Shown: positions 1 through 7,093 of the stretch, one piece after another
How positions within the stretch are numbered: position 1 is the first letter of the stretch
How the letters are laid out: each line of letters opens with the position of its first letter
Assembly: GCF_025244865.1 (NCBI RefSeq)
Contig: NZ_CP104272.1
Span: 1,178,001 to 1,242,000, forward strand
From: Arthrobacter sp. zg-Y1110
GTDB lineage: Bacteria; Actinomycetota; Actinomycetes; Actinomycetales; Micrococcaceae
Length of the DNA stretch: 64,000 bases
Reading direction: 5' to 3'
The notes under the pieces: generated by a model
Database searches by the model: none
Told to the model about the DNA's origin: nothing
What the model saw: the letters and a program-made list of their open reading frames with translations, nothing else
Program-made: the position numbers and the translations under genes

Positions 1-1
1 G

Positions 2-226
2 CGGTTCCGCCGCCCCGGCAGGAAACGCGTCACCAGTTACAACGTCGAGGACGTTGACGCACTGTGCAACGAGCTCCTTGGATACTTCGAACACGACCGG
101 CCCCTCAGCGTAGATGTGGTGCGCCGCGCCGTCTTCCGCGAGGCCAAAGGCCAGCAGGGATACGAGGAAAGCCAGGTGGATGCCTTCCTCGACCGCGTGG
201 TCGAACTGATGGCTTCCATAGACTAG
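2..226 (+). CDS. DivIVA-like domain protein, C-terminal fragment (5' end outside window)
   Basis: The frame is open from the first bases of the window and ends at TAG 224-226, giving the last 74 residues of a longer protein. The visible part contains two short helical modules: VTSYNVEDVDALCNELLGYF, then DVVRRAVFREAKGQQGYEESQVDAFLDRVVELM. The second resembles the DivIVA motif in which a cleft near a conserved GY is followed by an amphipathic helix ending in DAFLD(R/K)VV. Actinobacterial proteins with such small DivIVA-type modules are usually linked to polar growth or septum organisation, but the missing N-terminus prevents a specific role. The gene ends 6 bp before the convergent symporter gene. 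The fragment is clearly coding; the family call is moderate. Confidence 0.7.
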   Translation, partial: RFRRPGRKRVTSYNVEDVDALCNELLGYFEHDRPLSVDVVRRAVFREAKGQQGYEESQVDAFLDRVVELMASID

Positions 227-232
227 GCGGTC

Positions 233-1756
233 CTAGCGCGCCCCTGTTCCGGTTCCCGGGCGGGGCCGATCCAGCGGTTCCGGCGTGTGCAGCTGCGCCA
301 TGAACTTCGCCGTCCCGTCCGGCGCTGATCCGGCCGTCAGTCGGGACACCGCCACCATCACCGCAAACGCTGCGGGAACCGTCCAGGCCGCGGGCTGTTC
401 GATCCAGGCGGGAATGCCGGCGCCCATCCGCGGCAGGACGGCCGCGGCGGCCATTGCCCCGCCGCACAGCAGCGCGCCGGTCAGCATTCCCGCTCCGGCG
501 CCCGCCGCCGTCAGCCGGCGCCACCAGATGCCCAGCACCAGCAGCGGGCACAGGGTGGAGGCAGTGAATGCGAAAACCGTGCCGATGCTGCCGGCCAGTG
601 CCGAGGATTCAGTCAGCAGGGCGATGACCAGGGGTACGACGGCGGCCAGCACGGCGGAGACCCGGAACCCGCCGACACTGCCGCGGAAGAACTCCTGGCT
701 GATCACTCCCGCGAGCGAGACCGTAAGACCGCTGCTGGTGGAGAGGAACGCCGCGAATGCCCCAGCCGTGGCCAGGGCCGCGAGCAGGTCGCCGGTGGCG
801 CCGTCGAACACCCGCCCCGGCAGCAGCAGCACGGTCGCATCCGCGGCACCGCCGGCGGCCAGGTCCGGGGCATAGATCCTGCCCAGCACGCCGTAGGTGA
901 TCGGGAAGATGTAGAAGAGCGAGAGCAGGCCCAGGACAATCAGGGTGGTCCGCCGGGCCGAGGGGCCGTCGGGGTTGGTGTAGAAACGGACCAGCACGTG
1001 CGGGAGTCCGAGTGTGCCGCAGAGCAGGGCGATGCTCAGCGAAATATTGCGGTACAGCGGAGCGTGGGTTTCCGGGTTCAGCGCCTCCGCCAGGATCTGC
1101 CCGCCGCCGGCGGGCGGGCCGTCACCGGCGAGGCGGAAGAGGATGAACAGCACCGGTACGGCAATCGCCACCAGTTTCAGCCAGTACTGGAAAGCCTGGA
1201 CAAACGTGATGGAGCGCATCCCGCCGGTCACCACGCTGAGGCAGACGACGCCGGTGACCACCAGGCAGCCGATCTCGGCGGGCAGCCCGGTGGTGATGCG
1301 CATGGTCAGCGCCGCACCGTGCAGCTGCGGCACGATGTACAGCCAGCCGATGGCGATCACCAGCAGGCTGGTGAGGCGCCGCACGGGGAGTGACTCCAGC
1401 CGGGCGGAGGCGAAGTCCGGCACGGTGTAGGCGCCGGACCGGCGCAGCGGTGCCGCGACGAAGAGCAGGAGCATGAGGTAGCCGCCGGTGTAGCCGATGG
1501 GGAACCAGAGCGCGTCCACCCCGGAAGCGACAATCAGCCCCGCCACGCCCAGGAAGCTGGCCGCCGAGAGGTACTCGCCGCCGATGGCCGAGGCGTTCCA
1601 CCAGGGTTTCACCGTCCGGGAGGCCACATAGAAGTCGCTGGTGGTCCGCGAGATCCGCAGGCCGTAGAAGCCGATCAGCAGGGTCGCGGCGGAAACCAGT
1701 GCCAGCGCCGTGTACCCGATGCCGGGGTTCATGCCTGCGGCCACATCCCAGTTCAC
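233..1756 (-). CDS. Sodium:solute symporter, cation/acetate symporter-like
   Basis: A 507-residue polytopic membrane protein of the sodium:solute symporter (SSS) family, with about 13 hydrophobic segments. The family signature is visible near residues 35-75 (TSDFYVASRTVKPWWNASAI followed by GEYLSAASFLGVAGL), matching the ActP/acetate branch. It probably imports a small monocarboxylate such as acetate, pyruvate or propionate with Na+. It starts with GTG 4 bp after the stop of a small DUF485-like gene and is last in a minus-strand operon with a LytS/LytTR pair. A paralogous DUF485-symporter pair lies on the opposite side of the regulators at 4359-6355. It is about 35 residues shorter than that ActP. 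The substrate is not determined by sequence. Confidence 0.88.
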   Translation of the reverse strand: MNWDVAAGMNPGIGYTALALVSAATLLIGFYGLRISRTTSDFYVASRTVKPWWNASAIGGEYLSAASFLGVAGLIVASGVDALWFPIGYTGGYLMLLLFVAAPLRRSGAYTVPDFASARLESLPVRRLTSLLVIAIGWLYIVPQLHGAALTMRITTGLPAEIGCLVVTGVVCLSVVTGGMRSITFVQAFQYWLKLVAIAVPVLFILFRLAGDGPPAGGGQILAEALNPETHAPLYRNISLSIALLCGTLGLPHVLVRFYTNPDGPSARRTTLIVLGLLSLFYIFPITYGVLGRIYAPDLAAGGAADATVLLLPGRVFDGATGDLLAALATAGAFAAFLSTSSGLTVSLAGVISQEFFRGSVGGFRVSAVLAAVVPLVIALLTESSALAGSIGTVFAFTASTLCPLLVLGIWWRRLTAAGAGAGMLTGALLCGGAMAAAAVLPRMGAGIPAWIEQPAAWTVPAAFAVMVAVSRLTAGSAPDGTAKFMAQLHTPEPLDRPRPGTGTGAR

Positions 1757-1759
1757 CGG

Positions 1760-2146
1760 CTACCGTCCGTCCACCAGGTCGCGGTACCGGTTTTCGTTCC
1801 GCTGGGCACTGAGCACGTAGAGCAGCCCGCAGCCGATGACCAGCGGATAAACGCCGACGCCGAGCAGGATCCACGGAGCAGGGACACCGAAAACGGACAG
1901 CTCGGCAATCACGGGCAGGAAAGCCAGCAGGACCGGAACGCTGAGCAGGATCAGCAGGAAGCCGCCGCCCACCACCAGTGCCAGCCGGAGCTGGCTGCGG
2001 ATCAGGGAACCGATGATCAGCTCGCCCACCTCGGACTGCTCGTCCAGCTCCCGGGACACCGGGAACGGGGCTGCGCCCGTGCCCGGCGCGGTCACCCGGA
2101 CGCGCCGGGAACCAGGTGAGGCGGCGGGAGTGGAATCCCCGTTCAC
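1760..2146 (-). CDS. Small membrane protein, DUF485-like symporter partner
   Basis: A 128-residue protein whose GTG start overlaps the TGA stop of the response regulator (GTGA, 2143-2146), so the two are translationally coupled. A longer in-frame extension upstream runs inside the regulator and is rejected. The first 45 residues are hydrophilic. Two transmembrane segments follow, roughly residues 55-78 and 92-113, and the basic tail ends in NENRYRDLVDGR. Size, topology and position directly before an SSS symporter match the DUF485 proteins that accompany acetate and pyruvate symporters. The sequence is diverged enough that the family name rests largely on context. Confidence 0.75.
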   Translation of the reverse strand: MNGDSTPAASPGSRRVRVTAPGTGAAPFPVSRELDEQSEVGELIIGSLIRSQLRLALVVGGGFLLILLSVPVLLAFLPVIAELSVFGVPAPWILLGVGVYPLVIGCGLLYVLSAQRNENRYRDLVDGR

Positions 2147-2883
2147 TGCGTGGGCCGGACGCGGCCGGCGGCGAGTGTGTTGCGCACGGCGGGCAGGTGC
2201 CGCCGGCTGACGGGAAGGTCCACCTCGCCCAGCCGCACGCTTGCCCGCCCTCCGGTCAGCCGCACCTGGCGGATGTGGGTCCGGGCCACCAGGAAGGACC
2301 GGTGGATGCGCACGAACCCGGCACCGGCCCACTGCTCCTCCAGATCCGCCAGCGGAACCCGGATCAGGTAGCTGGCGTCCGCGGTGTGCAGCCGGGCATA
2401 GTCGCCCTGCGCCTGGACGTAGCGTATGTCGCCGCGGGGGATGATCCTCGTCGTCGCGCCCTGGACCACGGTGACGACGTCGGCATCCTCCGGCTCGGCG
2501 TCGGCCGCGAGCTCGCAGATCCGGCGGACCGACTCGGAGAGCCGCTCCGGCCGGACGGGTTTCAGCAGGTAGTCGAGGGCGGCAAGATCAAAGGCCCGCA
2601 GTGCCTGGTCCTCATCCGCGGTCACGAAGACGACGGCGGGCGGACGCTCGCGCCGGCCCAGCGCCTTAGCGATGTCCAGGCCGGAGAGGGCCGGCATGTG
2701 GATGTCGAGGAAGACGGCATCGATGTTGCGGGTCTCGATTTCGTGCAGCGCCTGGGCGCCGCTGGCAGCCCGGTGGACCGTGCCGATCCGGGCGTCCAGG
2801 CCCAGGAGGTAGGCGAGCTCCTCGACGGCGGGGGCTTCGTCGTCGGCCACTACAACGGTGAGTGGCCGGAGAGGTTTGCGCAT
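2143..2883 (-). CDS. LytTR-type response regulator
   Basis: A 246-residue response regulator. The receiver domain (about residues 8-125) has the acidic pair D14/D15, the phospho-acceptor D60 in VFLDIHMPALSG, and a switch threonine/lysine pair (VFVTADED; YLLKPV). The C-terminal half (about 140-240) is a LytTR DNA-binding domain: an IRYVQAQGDYARLHT strand region, then FVRIHRSFLVA and VDLPVSRRHLPAVR. It starts 10 bp after the sensor kinase stop. On the coding strand TAATCT lies 7 nt before the ATG and overlaps the kinase stop codon, so it may have its own leaderless promoter. Likely targets are the two flanking symporter operons; the array at 4135-4227 is the obvious binding site. Confidence 0.93.
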   Translation of the reverse strand: MRKPLRPLTVVVADDEAPAVEELAYLLGLDARIGTVHRAASGAQALHEIETRNIDAVFLDIHMPALSGLDIAKALGRRERPPAVVFVTADEDQALRAFDLAALDYLLKPVRPERLSESVRRICELAADAEPEDADVVTVVQGATTRIIPRGDIRYVQAQGDYARLHTADASYLIRVPLADLEEQWAGAGFVRIHRSFLVARTHIRQVRLTGGRASVRLGEVDLPVSRRHLPAVRNTLAAGRVRPTQ

Positions 2884-2890
2884 GGAGAAC

Positions 2891-2896
2891 AGATTA
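2891..2896 (-). promoter_or_regulatory. -10 element for the LytTR regulator gene, leaderless
   Basis: On the minus strand TAATCT is followed by 7 nt and then the ATG at 2883, placing the expected transcription start at or next to the start codon. Its first three bases are the TAA stop codon of the sensor kinase. No Shine-Dalgarno sequence is obvious. Confidence 0.45.
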
Positions 2897-4102
2897 CGCG
2901 TTCGTGGGCCGGTTCTCCGGCTGCGACTTGGGTACCCGCATGGTGATCAGGGTGCCGGCCCCGGGTGCCGTGTCAATGACGAGCCCGTGCTTTTCGCCGT
3001 AGACCTGCCGCAGCCGCACATCCACGTTGCGCAGGCCCACATGGTCCCCGTCGGCGTGGCCGGCCAGGACGGAGCGGAGGTACTCGGGGTCCATGCCCAC
3101 CCCGTTGTCCTCGATGGTGATGACGGCGTCCGCTCCGGCGTCGACGGCGGCAATGCTGATCCGGCCCTGCCCGTCCTTGGTCTCCAGGCCGTGGCGGACG
3201 GAATTTTCCACCAGCGGCTGCAGGGACAGGAACGGAATGACCGTACCCAGCACCTCGGGAGCAATCTGCAGGGCCACTTTGAGCCGCTCGCCGAAGCGTG
3301 CCCGTTCCAACAGGAGATACCGGTCCACGGATTCCAGTTCCTGGGCGATGGTGGTGAAGTTGCCGTGCCGGCGGAAGGAATAGCGGGTGAAATCCGCGAA
3401 CTCGACCACCAGCTCCCGGGCGCGGGCCGGGTCCGTATTGATATAGGACGCGATCGCGTTCAGCGAGTTGTAGATGAAGTGCGGGCTGATCTGTGCCCGC
3501 AGCGCCCGGACCTCGGCCTCCATCAGCTGCGCACGGGAGGCATCCAGCTCCGCCAGCTCCACCTGCGTGGCAAGCCAGGCCGCCACCTCGTTGGCCGCCC
3601 GGACCAGGCCGGCGCGGACGGTCGGGGCGAACACGGCGACGGTGCCCAGGGTCTGGCCGTTGACCGGCAACGGGGAGACCAGCAGCTCGCCGCAGTCCTC
3701 CAGGCCCAGGGCGCGCACTGCGGCGCCGCGGAAGACGCGTGTCCGGCCGGATTCGAGCACCAGCGCCGCTGCCGACAACAGCCGTTGGCGGCGGAACGGA
3801 GTGTCACTGACCGCACCGTCCCACGCCAGCACGGCGGATGCATCGGTGATCACCAGGGTGTCGCAGTCCAGCAGGTCGCGCAGGTGCCGGCTGGCCTTGC
3901 GGGCGCCGGCCGGCGTCAGGCCGGCCCGCAGATGCGCCGAGGCGAGCGACGCCGTGTGGAGGGTTGAGTAGGTGGCCTGCTCGGCGTCGGACCCCAGGTC
4001 CCGCTGCGATCGGCTGAGCCGGAAGCCGAGTGCGCCCACGACGGCGACGGTCAGGACGGCAACGGCGCAGACCAGGGCAATATCGACGGCGGGACTGAGC
4101 AT
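2894..4102 (-). CDS. LytS-family sensor histidine kinase
   Basis: A 402-residue sensor kinase with one N-terminal membrane segment (about residues 6-28), a GAF-like region (about 45-180), then the His_kinase core: H208 in QISPHFIYNSLNA and an ATPase domain with the N box LVENSVRHGLE, G1 DNGVGMDP and G2 GLRNVDVRL. It lacks the multi-helix 5TM-Lyt input domain of classic LytS. Kinases of this class (LytS, BtsS, YpdA) often sense pyruvate or related metabolites and control carboxylate transporters, which fits the two symporter pairs here. The signal is unknown. It is first in a four-gene minus-strand operon. Confidence 0.92.
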   Translation of the reverse strand: MLSPAVDIALVCAVAVLTVAVVGALGFRLSRSQRDLGSDAEQATYSTLHTASLASAHLRAGLTPAGARKASRHLRDLLDCDTLVITDASAVLAWDGAVSDTPFRRQRLLSAAALVLESGRTRVFRGAAVRALGLEDCGELLVSPLPVNGQTLGTVAVFAPTVRAGLVRAANEVAAWLATQVELAELDASRAQLMEAEVRALRAQISPHFIYNSLNAIASYINTDPARARELVVEFADFTRYSFRRHGNFTTIAQELESVDRYLLLERARFGERLKVALQIAPEVLGTVIPFLSLQPLVENSVRHGLETKDGQGRISIAAVDAGADAVITIEDNGVGMDPEYLRSVLAGHADGDHVGLRNVDVRLRQVYGEKHGLVIDTAPGAGTLITMRVPKSQPENRPTNA

Positions 4103-4108
4103 GGACCA

Positions 4109-4114
4109 ACCCTA
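4109..4114 (-). promoter_or_regulatory. -10 element for the sensor kinase operon, leaderless
   Basis: On the minus strand TAGGGT is followed by 6 nt and the ATG at 4102, a typical actinobacterial leaderless arrangement. The repeat array at 4135-4227 begins about 20 bp upstream, so a bound regulator would lie over the -35 region of this promoter. Confidence 0.5.
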
Positions 4115-4134
4115 ACGGCCCGGCGGACGTCTCG

Positions 4135-4227
4135 GCCGTTCGACGCCGCGTAGAGCGCCGTCGAACGCCGTTCAGCGCTGTTCGTCGCTGTTCACCGCCG
4201 TTCACCGCACGGAACCAACCGTTCACC
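4135..4227. promoter_or_regulatory. Helically phased direct-repeat array, probable LytTR operator
   Basis: Seven copies of a 10-bp unit of the form G(C/T)(C/T)GTTCNNC lie in the divergent region. Units start at 4135, 4157, 4167, 4177, 4187, 4197 and 4218. Five are directly in tandem (4157-4206) and the outer two sit 22 and 21 bp away, so all fall on about the same helix face. The unit at 4157 is degenerate (GCCGTCGAAC). The CCGTTC core resembles sites bound by LytTR regulators such as AlgR. Position between the kinase gene and the second symporter operon suggests the neighbouring LytTR protein binds here. Confidence 0.7.
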
Positions 4228-4272
4228 GACGCCGCGGGGCGGCGGATCGACACCGCCCCGGGACTGTAGGAA

Positions 4273-4288
4273 AGTGATCAGCGTCACA
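4273..4288. promoter_or_regulatory. CRP/GlxR-like binding site upstream of the DUF485-actP operon
   Basis: The dyad AGTGA-TCAGCG-TCACA matches the TGTGA-N6-TCACA consensus of CRP/GlxR regulators at 9 of 10 arm positions. It lies 71 bp upstream of the DUF485 gene. GlxR is known to control acetate uptake and metabolism in Corynebacterium, so catabolite control of this transporter is plausible. Confidence 0.6.
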
Positions 4289-4358
4289 GCTTGCACAGCG
4301 TCGTGTCCTGACCTCCACAGGTGGATGCCGCGCGGCGGGCCCCACTAGAGGAGGAACA

Positions 4359-4730
4359 ATGGCTGAAGAGCAGCCGGTTTCACACGCTGCGCACCCGGAA
4401 CAGGTGGACTTCCGGGACGTCCAGAGCTCGCCTGAGTTCCAGGAACTGCGCAAGCGCCAGCGCAGCTTTATTTTCCCCATGGCCGTGGTTTTCCTGGTCT
4501 GGTACTTCGCGTACGTCCTGCTGGCCGACTACGCCCACGAATTTATGTCCACCCCGGTGATCGGGAACATCAACATGGGCCTGATCCTCGGCCTGCTGCA
4601 GTTCGTCAGCACATTCGGCATCACCATGTGGTACGTCAGCTACGCCAACCGCAAGATGGACCCCATTGCGGCGGACCTCCGCCGTGACCTTGAGGCCCAC
4701 GGAGTGAGCCGCCCGGAGGAGACCAAGTGA
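4359..4730 (+). CDS. DUF485 membrane protein, ActP partner
   Basis: A 123-residue DUF485 protein: a hydrophilic N-terminus with the conserved region FQELRKRQRSFIFPMAVVF near residues 32-50, two transmembrane helices (about 41-62 and 75-97) and a short basic-acidic tail. The start is an ATG preceded by the strong ribosome-binding site GAGGAGG at 4346-4352. Its TGA overlaps the GTG of the downstream symporter (GTGA), so both are made together. DUF485 proteins are encoded next to acetate symporters across bacteria; the molecular function is not established. The upstream 256 bp hold the repeat array and CRP-like site. Confidence 0.92.
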   Translation: MAEEQPVSHAAHPEQVDFRDVQSSPEFQELRKRQRSFIFPMAVVFLVWYFAYVLLADYAHEFMSTPVIGNINMGLILGLLQFVSTFGITMWYVSYANRKMDPIAADLRRDLEAHGVSRPEETK

Positions 4731-6355
4731 ACAGCCTGCACATTTCCGCCGCCACCGAAGTGACGGCCGAGTCCATCAAGGACACCGGCCTGCTGAACAT
4801 GGTCATCTTCGGTGTCTTCGTGGCCGTCACCCTGGTGGTGGTGCTGCGCGCCAGCCGCAACAACAAGACCGCGGCCGACTACTACGCCGCCGGCCGGTCC
4901 TTCACCGGACCGCAGAACGGCACCGCCATTGCCGGTGACTACCTCTCGGCGGCGTCGTTCCTCGGCATTGTCGGGGCCATCGCCGTGAACGGCTATGACG
5001 GCTTCCTGTACTCCATCGGCTTCCTCGTCGCCTGGCTCGTCGCCCTGCTCCTGGTCGCTGAAATGCTGCGCAACACCGGCAAGTTCACCATGGCCGATGT
5101 GCTCTCCTTCCGCCTCAAGCAGCGGCCGGTGCGCATTGCCGCAGCCATCACCACGCTGGCGGTCTGCTTCTTCTACCTGCTGGCCCAGATGGCCGGTGCA
5201 GGCGGACTGGTCTCCCTGCTTATGGGTATTGACAGCAAGGTCGGACAGTCCGTGGTCATCACAGTCGTCGGCGCCCTGATGATCATCTACGTACTGGTCG
5301 GCGGCATGAAGGGCACCACCTGGGTGCAGATCATCAAGGCCTTCCTGCTGATTGTCGGCGCGGCCGTTATGACCGTCTGGGTCCTGGCCCTGCACGGCTT
5401 CAACCTCTCCGAACTGCTGGGTGCCGCCGTCGAAACCACCGGCAACCCGGCCATCCTGGATCCGGGACTGCAGTACGGCAAGTCGGACACCTCCAAGCTG
5501 GACTTCGTCTCCCTCGGCCTGGCACTGGTACTGGGTACCGCCGCCCTGCCGCACGTGCTGATGCGCTTCTACACGGTTCCCACCGCCAAGGAAGCCCGGC
5601 GGTCCGTTGTATGGGCCATCTGGCTGATCGGCATCTTCTACCTGTTCACCCTGGTCCTGGGCTACGGCGCCGCGGCCCTGATCGGCTCGGACGCCATCAA
5701 GGAAGCTCCCGGCGGAGTGAACTCGGCTGCACCGCTGCTGGCCTTTGCGCTGGGTGGTCCGGTGCTACTGGGACTGATTTCCGCCGTCGCCTTCGCCACC
5801 ATCCTGGCAGTGGTGGCCGGCCTGACCATCACGGCAGCGGCCTCCTTCGCGCATGACATCTACGCCAACGTCATCCGCAAGGGACAGGTGGATGCAGACG
5901 GCGAGGTCAAGGTAGCCCGCACCACGGTAGTGGTGATCGGCATCATCTCGATCCTCGGCGGCATCGGCGCCCAGGGCCAGAACGTGGCCTTCCTGGTGGC
6001 CCTCGCCTTCGCGGTGGCGGCCAGTGCCAACCTGCCCACGATTGTCTACTCGCTCTACTGGCGGAAGTTCTCCACCCAGGGCGCACTGTGGAGCATGTAC
6101 GGCGGCCTCGGCTCCGCGATTGTGCTCATTGCCTTCTCGCCGGTTGTCTCCGGTGCGGAAACCTCAATGATCGTCGGCGCGGACTTTGCCTGGTTCCCGC
6201 TGAATAACCCGGGCATCGTGTCCATCCCGCTGGCCTTCTTCCTGGGCTGGCTGGGTACCGTGCTGGACAAGAACACCGAATCCGCCATCAAGCAGGCGGA
6301 GATGGAAGTCCGGTCACTGACCGGCGTCGGCGCCGAGAAGGCCGTCGACCACTAG
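4727..6355 (+). CDS. actP: Cation/acetate symporter ActP-like
   Basis: A 542-residue SSS-family transporter with about 13 transmembrane segments and the family signature ADYYAAGRSFTGPQNGTAIA then GDYLSAASFLGIVGA (about residues 47-83). The later region ALPHVLMRFYTVPTAKEARR (about 271-290) is typical of ActP/MctC monocarboxylate transporters. It probably takes up acetate, and perhaps propionate or pyruvate, with Na+ or H+. GTG start coupled to the DUF485 gene. A strong hairpin follows at 6371-6408. Likely controlled by the adjacent LytS/LytTR system and a CRP-like regulator. The gene symbol reflects family similarity, not a tested substrate. Confidence 0.9.
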   Translation: MNSLHISAATEVTAESIKDTGLLNMVIFGVFVAVTLVVVLRASRNNKTAADYYAAGRSFTGPQNGTAIAGDYLSAASFLGIVGAIAVNGYDGFLYSIGFLVAWLVALLLVAEMLRNTGKFTMADVLSFRLKQRPVRIAAAITTLAVCFFYLLAQMAGAGGLVSLLMGIDSKVGQSVVITVVGALMIIYVLVGGMKGTTWVQIIKAFLLIVGAAVMTVWVLALHGFNLSELLGAAVETTGNPAILDPGLQYGKSDTSKLDFVSLGLALVLGTAALPHVLMRFYTVPTAKEARRSVVWAIWLIGIFYLFTLVLGYGAAALIGSDAIKEAPGGVNSAAPLLAFALGGPVLLGLISAVAFATILAVVAGLTITAAASFAHDIYANVIRKGQVDADGEVKVARTTVVVIGIISILGGIGAQGQNVAFLVALAFAVAASANLPTIVYSLYWRKFSTQGALWSMYGGLGSAIVLIAFSPVVSGAETSMIVGADFAWFPLNNPGIVSIPLAFFLGWLGTVLDKNTESAIKQAEMEVRSLTGVGAEKAVDH

Positions 6356-6370
6356 GGGGCAACAGCCTCA

Positions 6371-6408
6371 GCAAAGGCAGGTTCCGCTCAGGCGGGGCCT
6401 GCCTTTGC
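6371..6408 (+). terminator. Rho-independent terminator of the DUF485-actP operon
   Basis: An 11-bp perfect stem, GCAAAGGCAGG (6371-6381) with CCTGCCTTTGC (6398-6408). The right arm lies inside the last codons of the convergent Lrp-type gene, whose stop is at 6388-6390, so the two genes share this 3' end. Confidence 0.75.
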
Positions 6409-6927
6409 CGTGGCCGGTGCCTGCTCCCGCCGTTCGGGGCTCGACGACGGCGGCTGCGGCAGTCCTGCCCCGCGGCGCAGCAGGGGAGCGGCGCGCAGGG
6501 GGATGAGTTCACCCATGGCCAGGTTGGTGTCGCAGCGCTGGACGCCTTCAACGGCGAGGATCTGCTTGTTGATGCGGAACAGGTCTTCGGCGTCTGCAGC
6601 TACGACGCGCAGCAGGATGTCGGCGTCTCCGGTGAGGCCGTGGGCTTCGACAACCTCGGGCAGTCCGGCCAGGTCTTCGGTGATCCGCGCCAGGCTCGGC
6701 TGGTGGACATGGACATGCACAAACGCCATCAGGGGGTAGCCGAGCGCGGCAGTGCTGATCCGGCGTTCAAACGGCAGGAACGCCCCTTTGCGTTCCAGTC
6801 CGGCCAGCCGGGCCTGGACGGTATTGCGGGAGAGGCCGAGGACTGCCGCCAGGGCCACGGCCGTACGTGTTGAATCCTCCGCCAGGGCAAGGAGGAGACG
6901 TAGGTCGGTGGTGTCGAGGGGCTGCAT
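6388..6927 (-). CDS. Lrp/AsnC-family transcriptional regulator
   Basis: A 179-residue Lrp/AsnC regulator. The N-terminal winged HTH (LDTTDLRLLLALAEDSTRT, then LGLSRNTVQARLAGLERKG, residues 4-47) is followed by an Asn/Lrp ligand-binding domain (FVHVHVHQPSLARITEDLA through CDTNLAMGELIPL, about 65-145) and a Pro-rich tail. I chose ATG 6927 because the HTH begins straight after it; the longer reading back to 7158 has no recognisable sequence. It is divergent from bkdABC, an arrangement in which Lrp-type proteins commonly regulate branched-chain keto-acid dehydrogenase genes in response to amino acids. A 17-bp palindrome covers its own -10 region. Confidence 0.92.
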   Translation of the reverse strand: MQPLDTTDLRLLLALAEDSTRTAVALAAVLGLSRNTVQARLAGLERKGAFLPFERRISTAALGYPLMAFVHVHVHQPSLARITEDLAGLPEVVEAHGLTGDADILLRVVAADAEDLFRINKQILAVEGVQRCDTNLAMGELIPLRAAPLLRRGAGLPQPPSSSPERREQAPATAKAGPA

Positions 6928-6934
6928 AGTGCGC

Positions 6935-6951
6935 AACGCTAGCACGGCGTT
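6935..6951. promoter_or_regulatory. 17-bp palindrome over the lrp promoter
   Basis: AACGC-TAGCACG-GCGTT lies just upstream of the regulator start. It overlaps the minus-strand -10 TAGCGT (plus coordinates 6936-6941), 8 nt before the ATG. Size and symmetry fit an Lrp/AsnC operator, suggesting autoregulation. Confidence 0.5.
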
Positions 6952-7011
6952 TTGGCCGTTTACAGGGCAGGATGCTCGGTCTTTGCGGGAATGGTTGTGC
7001 CGGGTGCTGGG

Positions 7012-7027
7012 TGTGAGTAGGGTCACA
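7012..7027. promoter_or_regulatory. CRP/GlxR-like site upstream of bkdABC
   Basis: TGTGA-GTAGGG-TCACA matches the CRP/GlxR half-site pair exactly, 67 bp before bkdA. A 7-bp-stem hairpin (7032-7038 with 7045-7051, loop AATGGA) follows and probably lies in the mRNA leader. Confidence 0.65.
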
Positions 7028-7093
7028 TGTACCCGGGCAATGGAGCCCGGGGTCGGTTTGGCCCCGCCACCCCAGAGGCCCAAACACGGAAGG

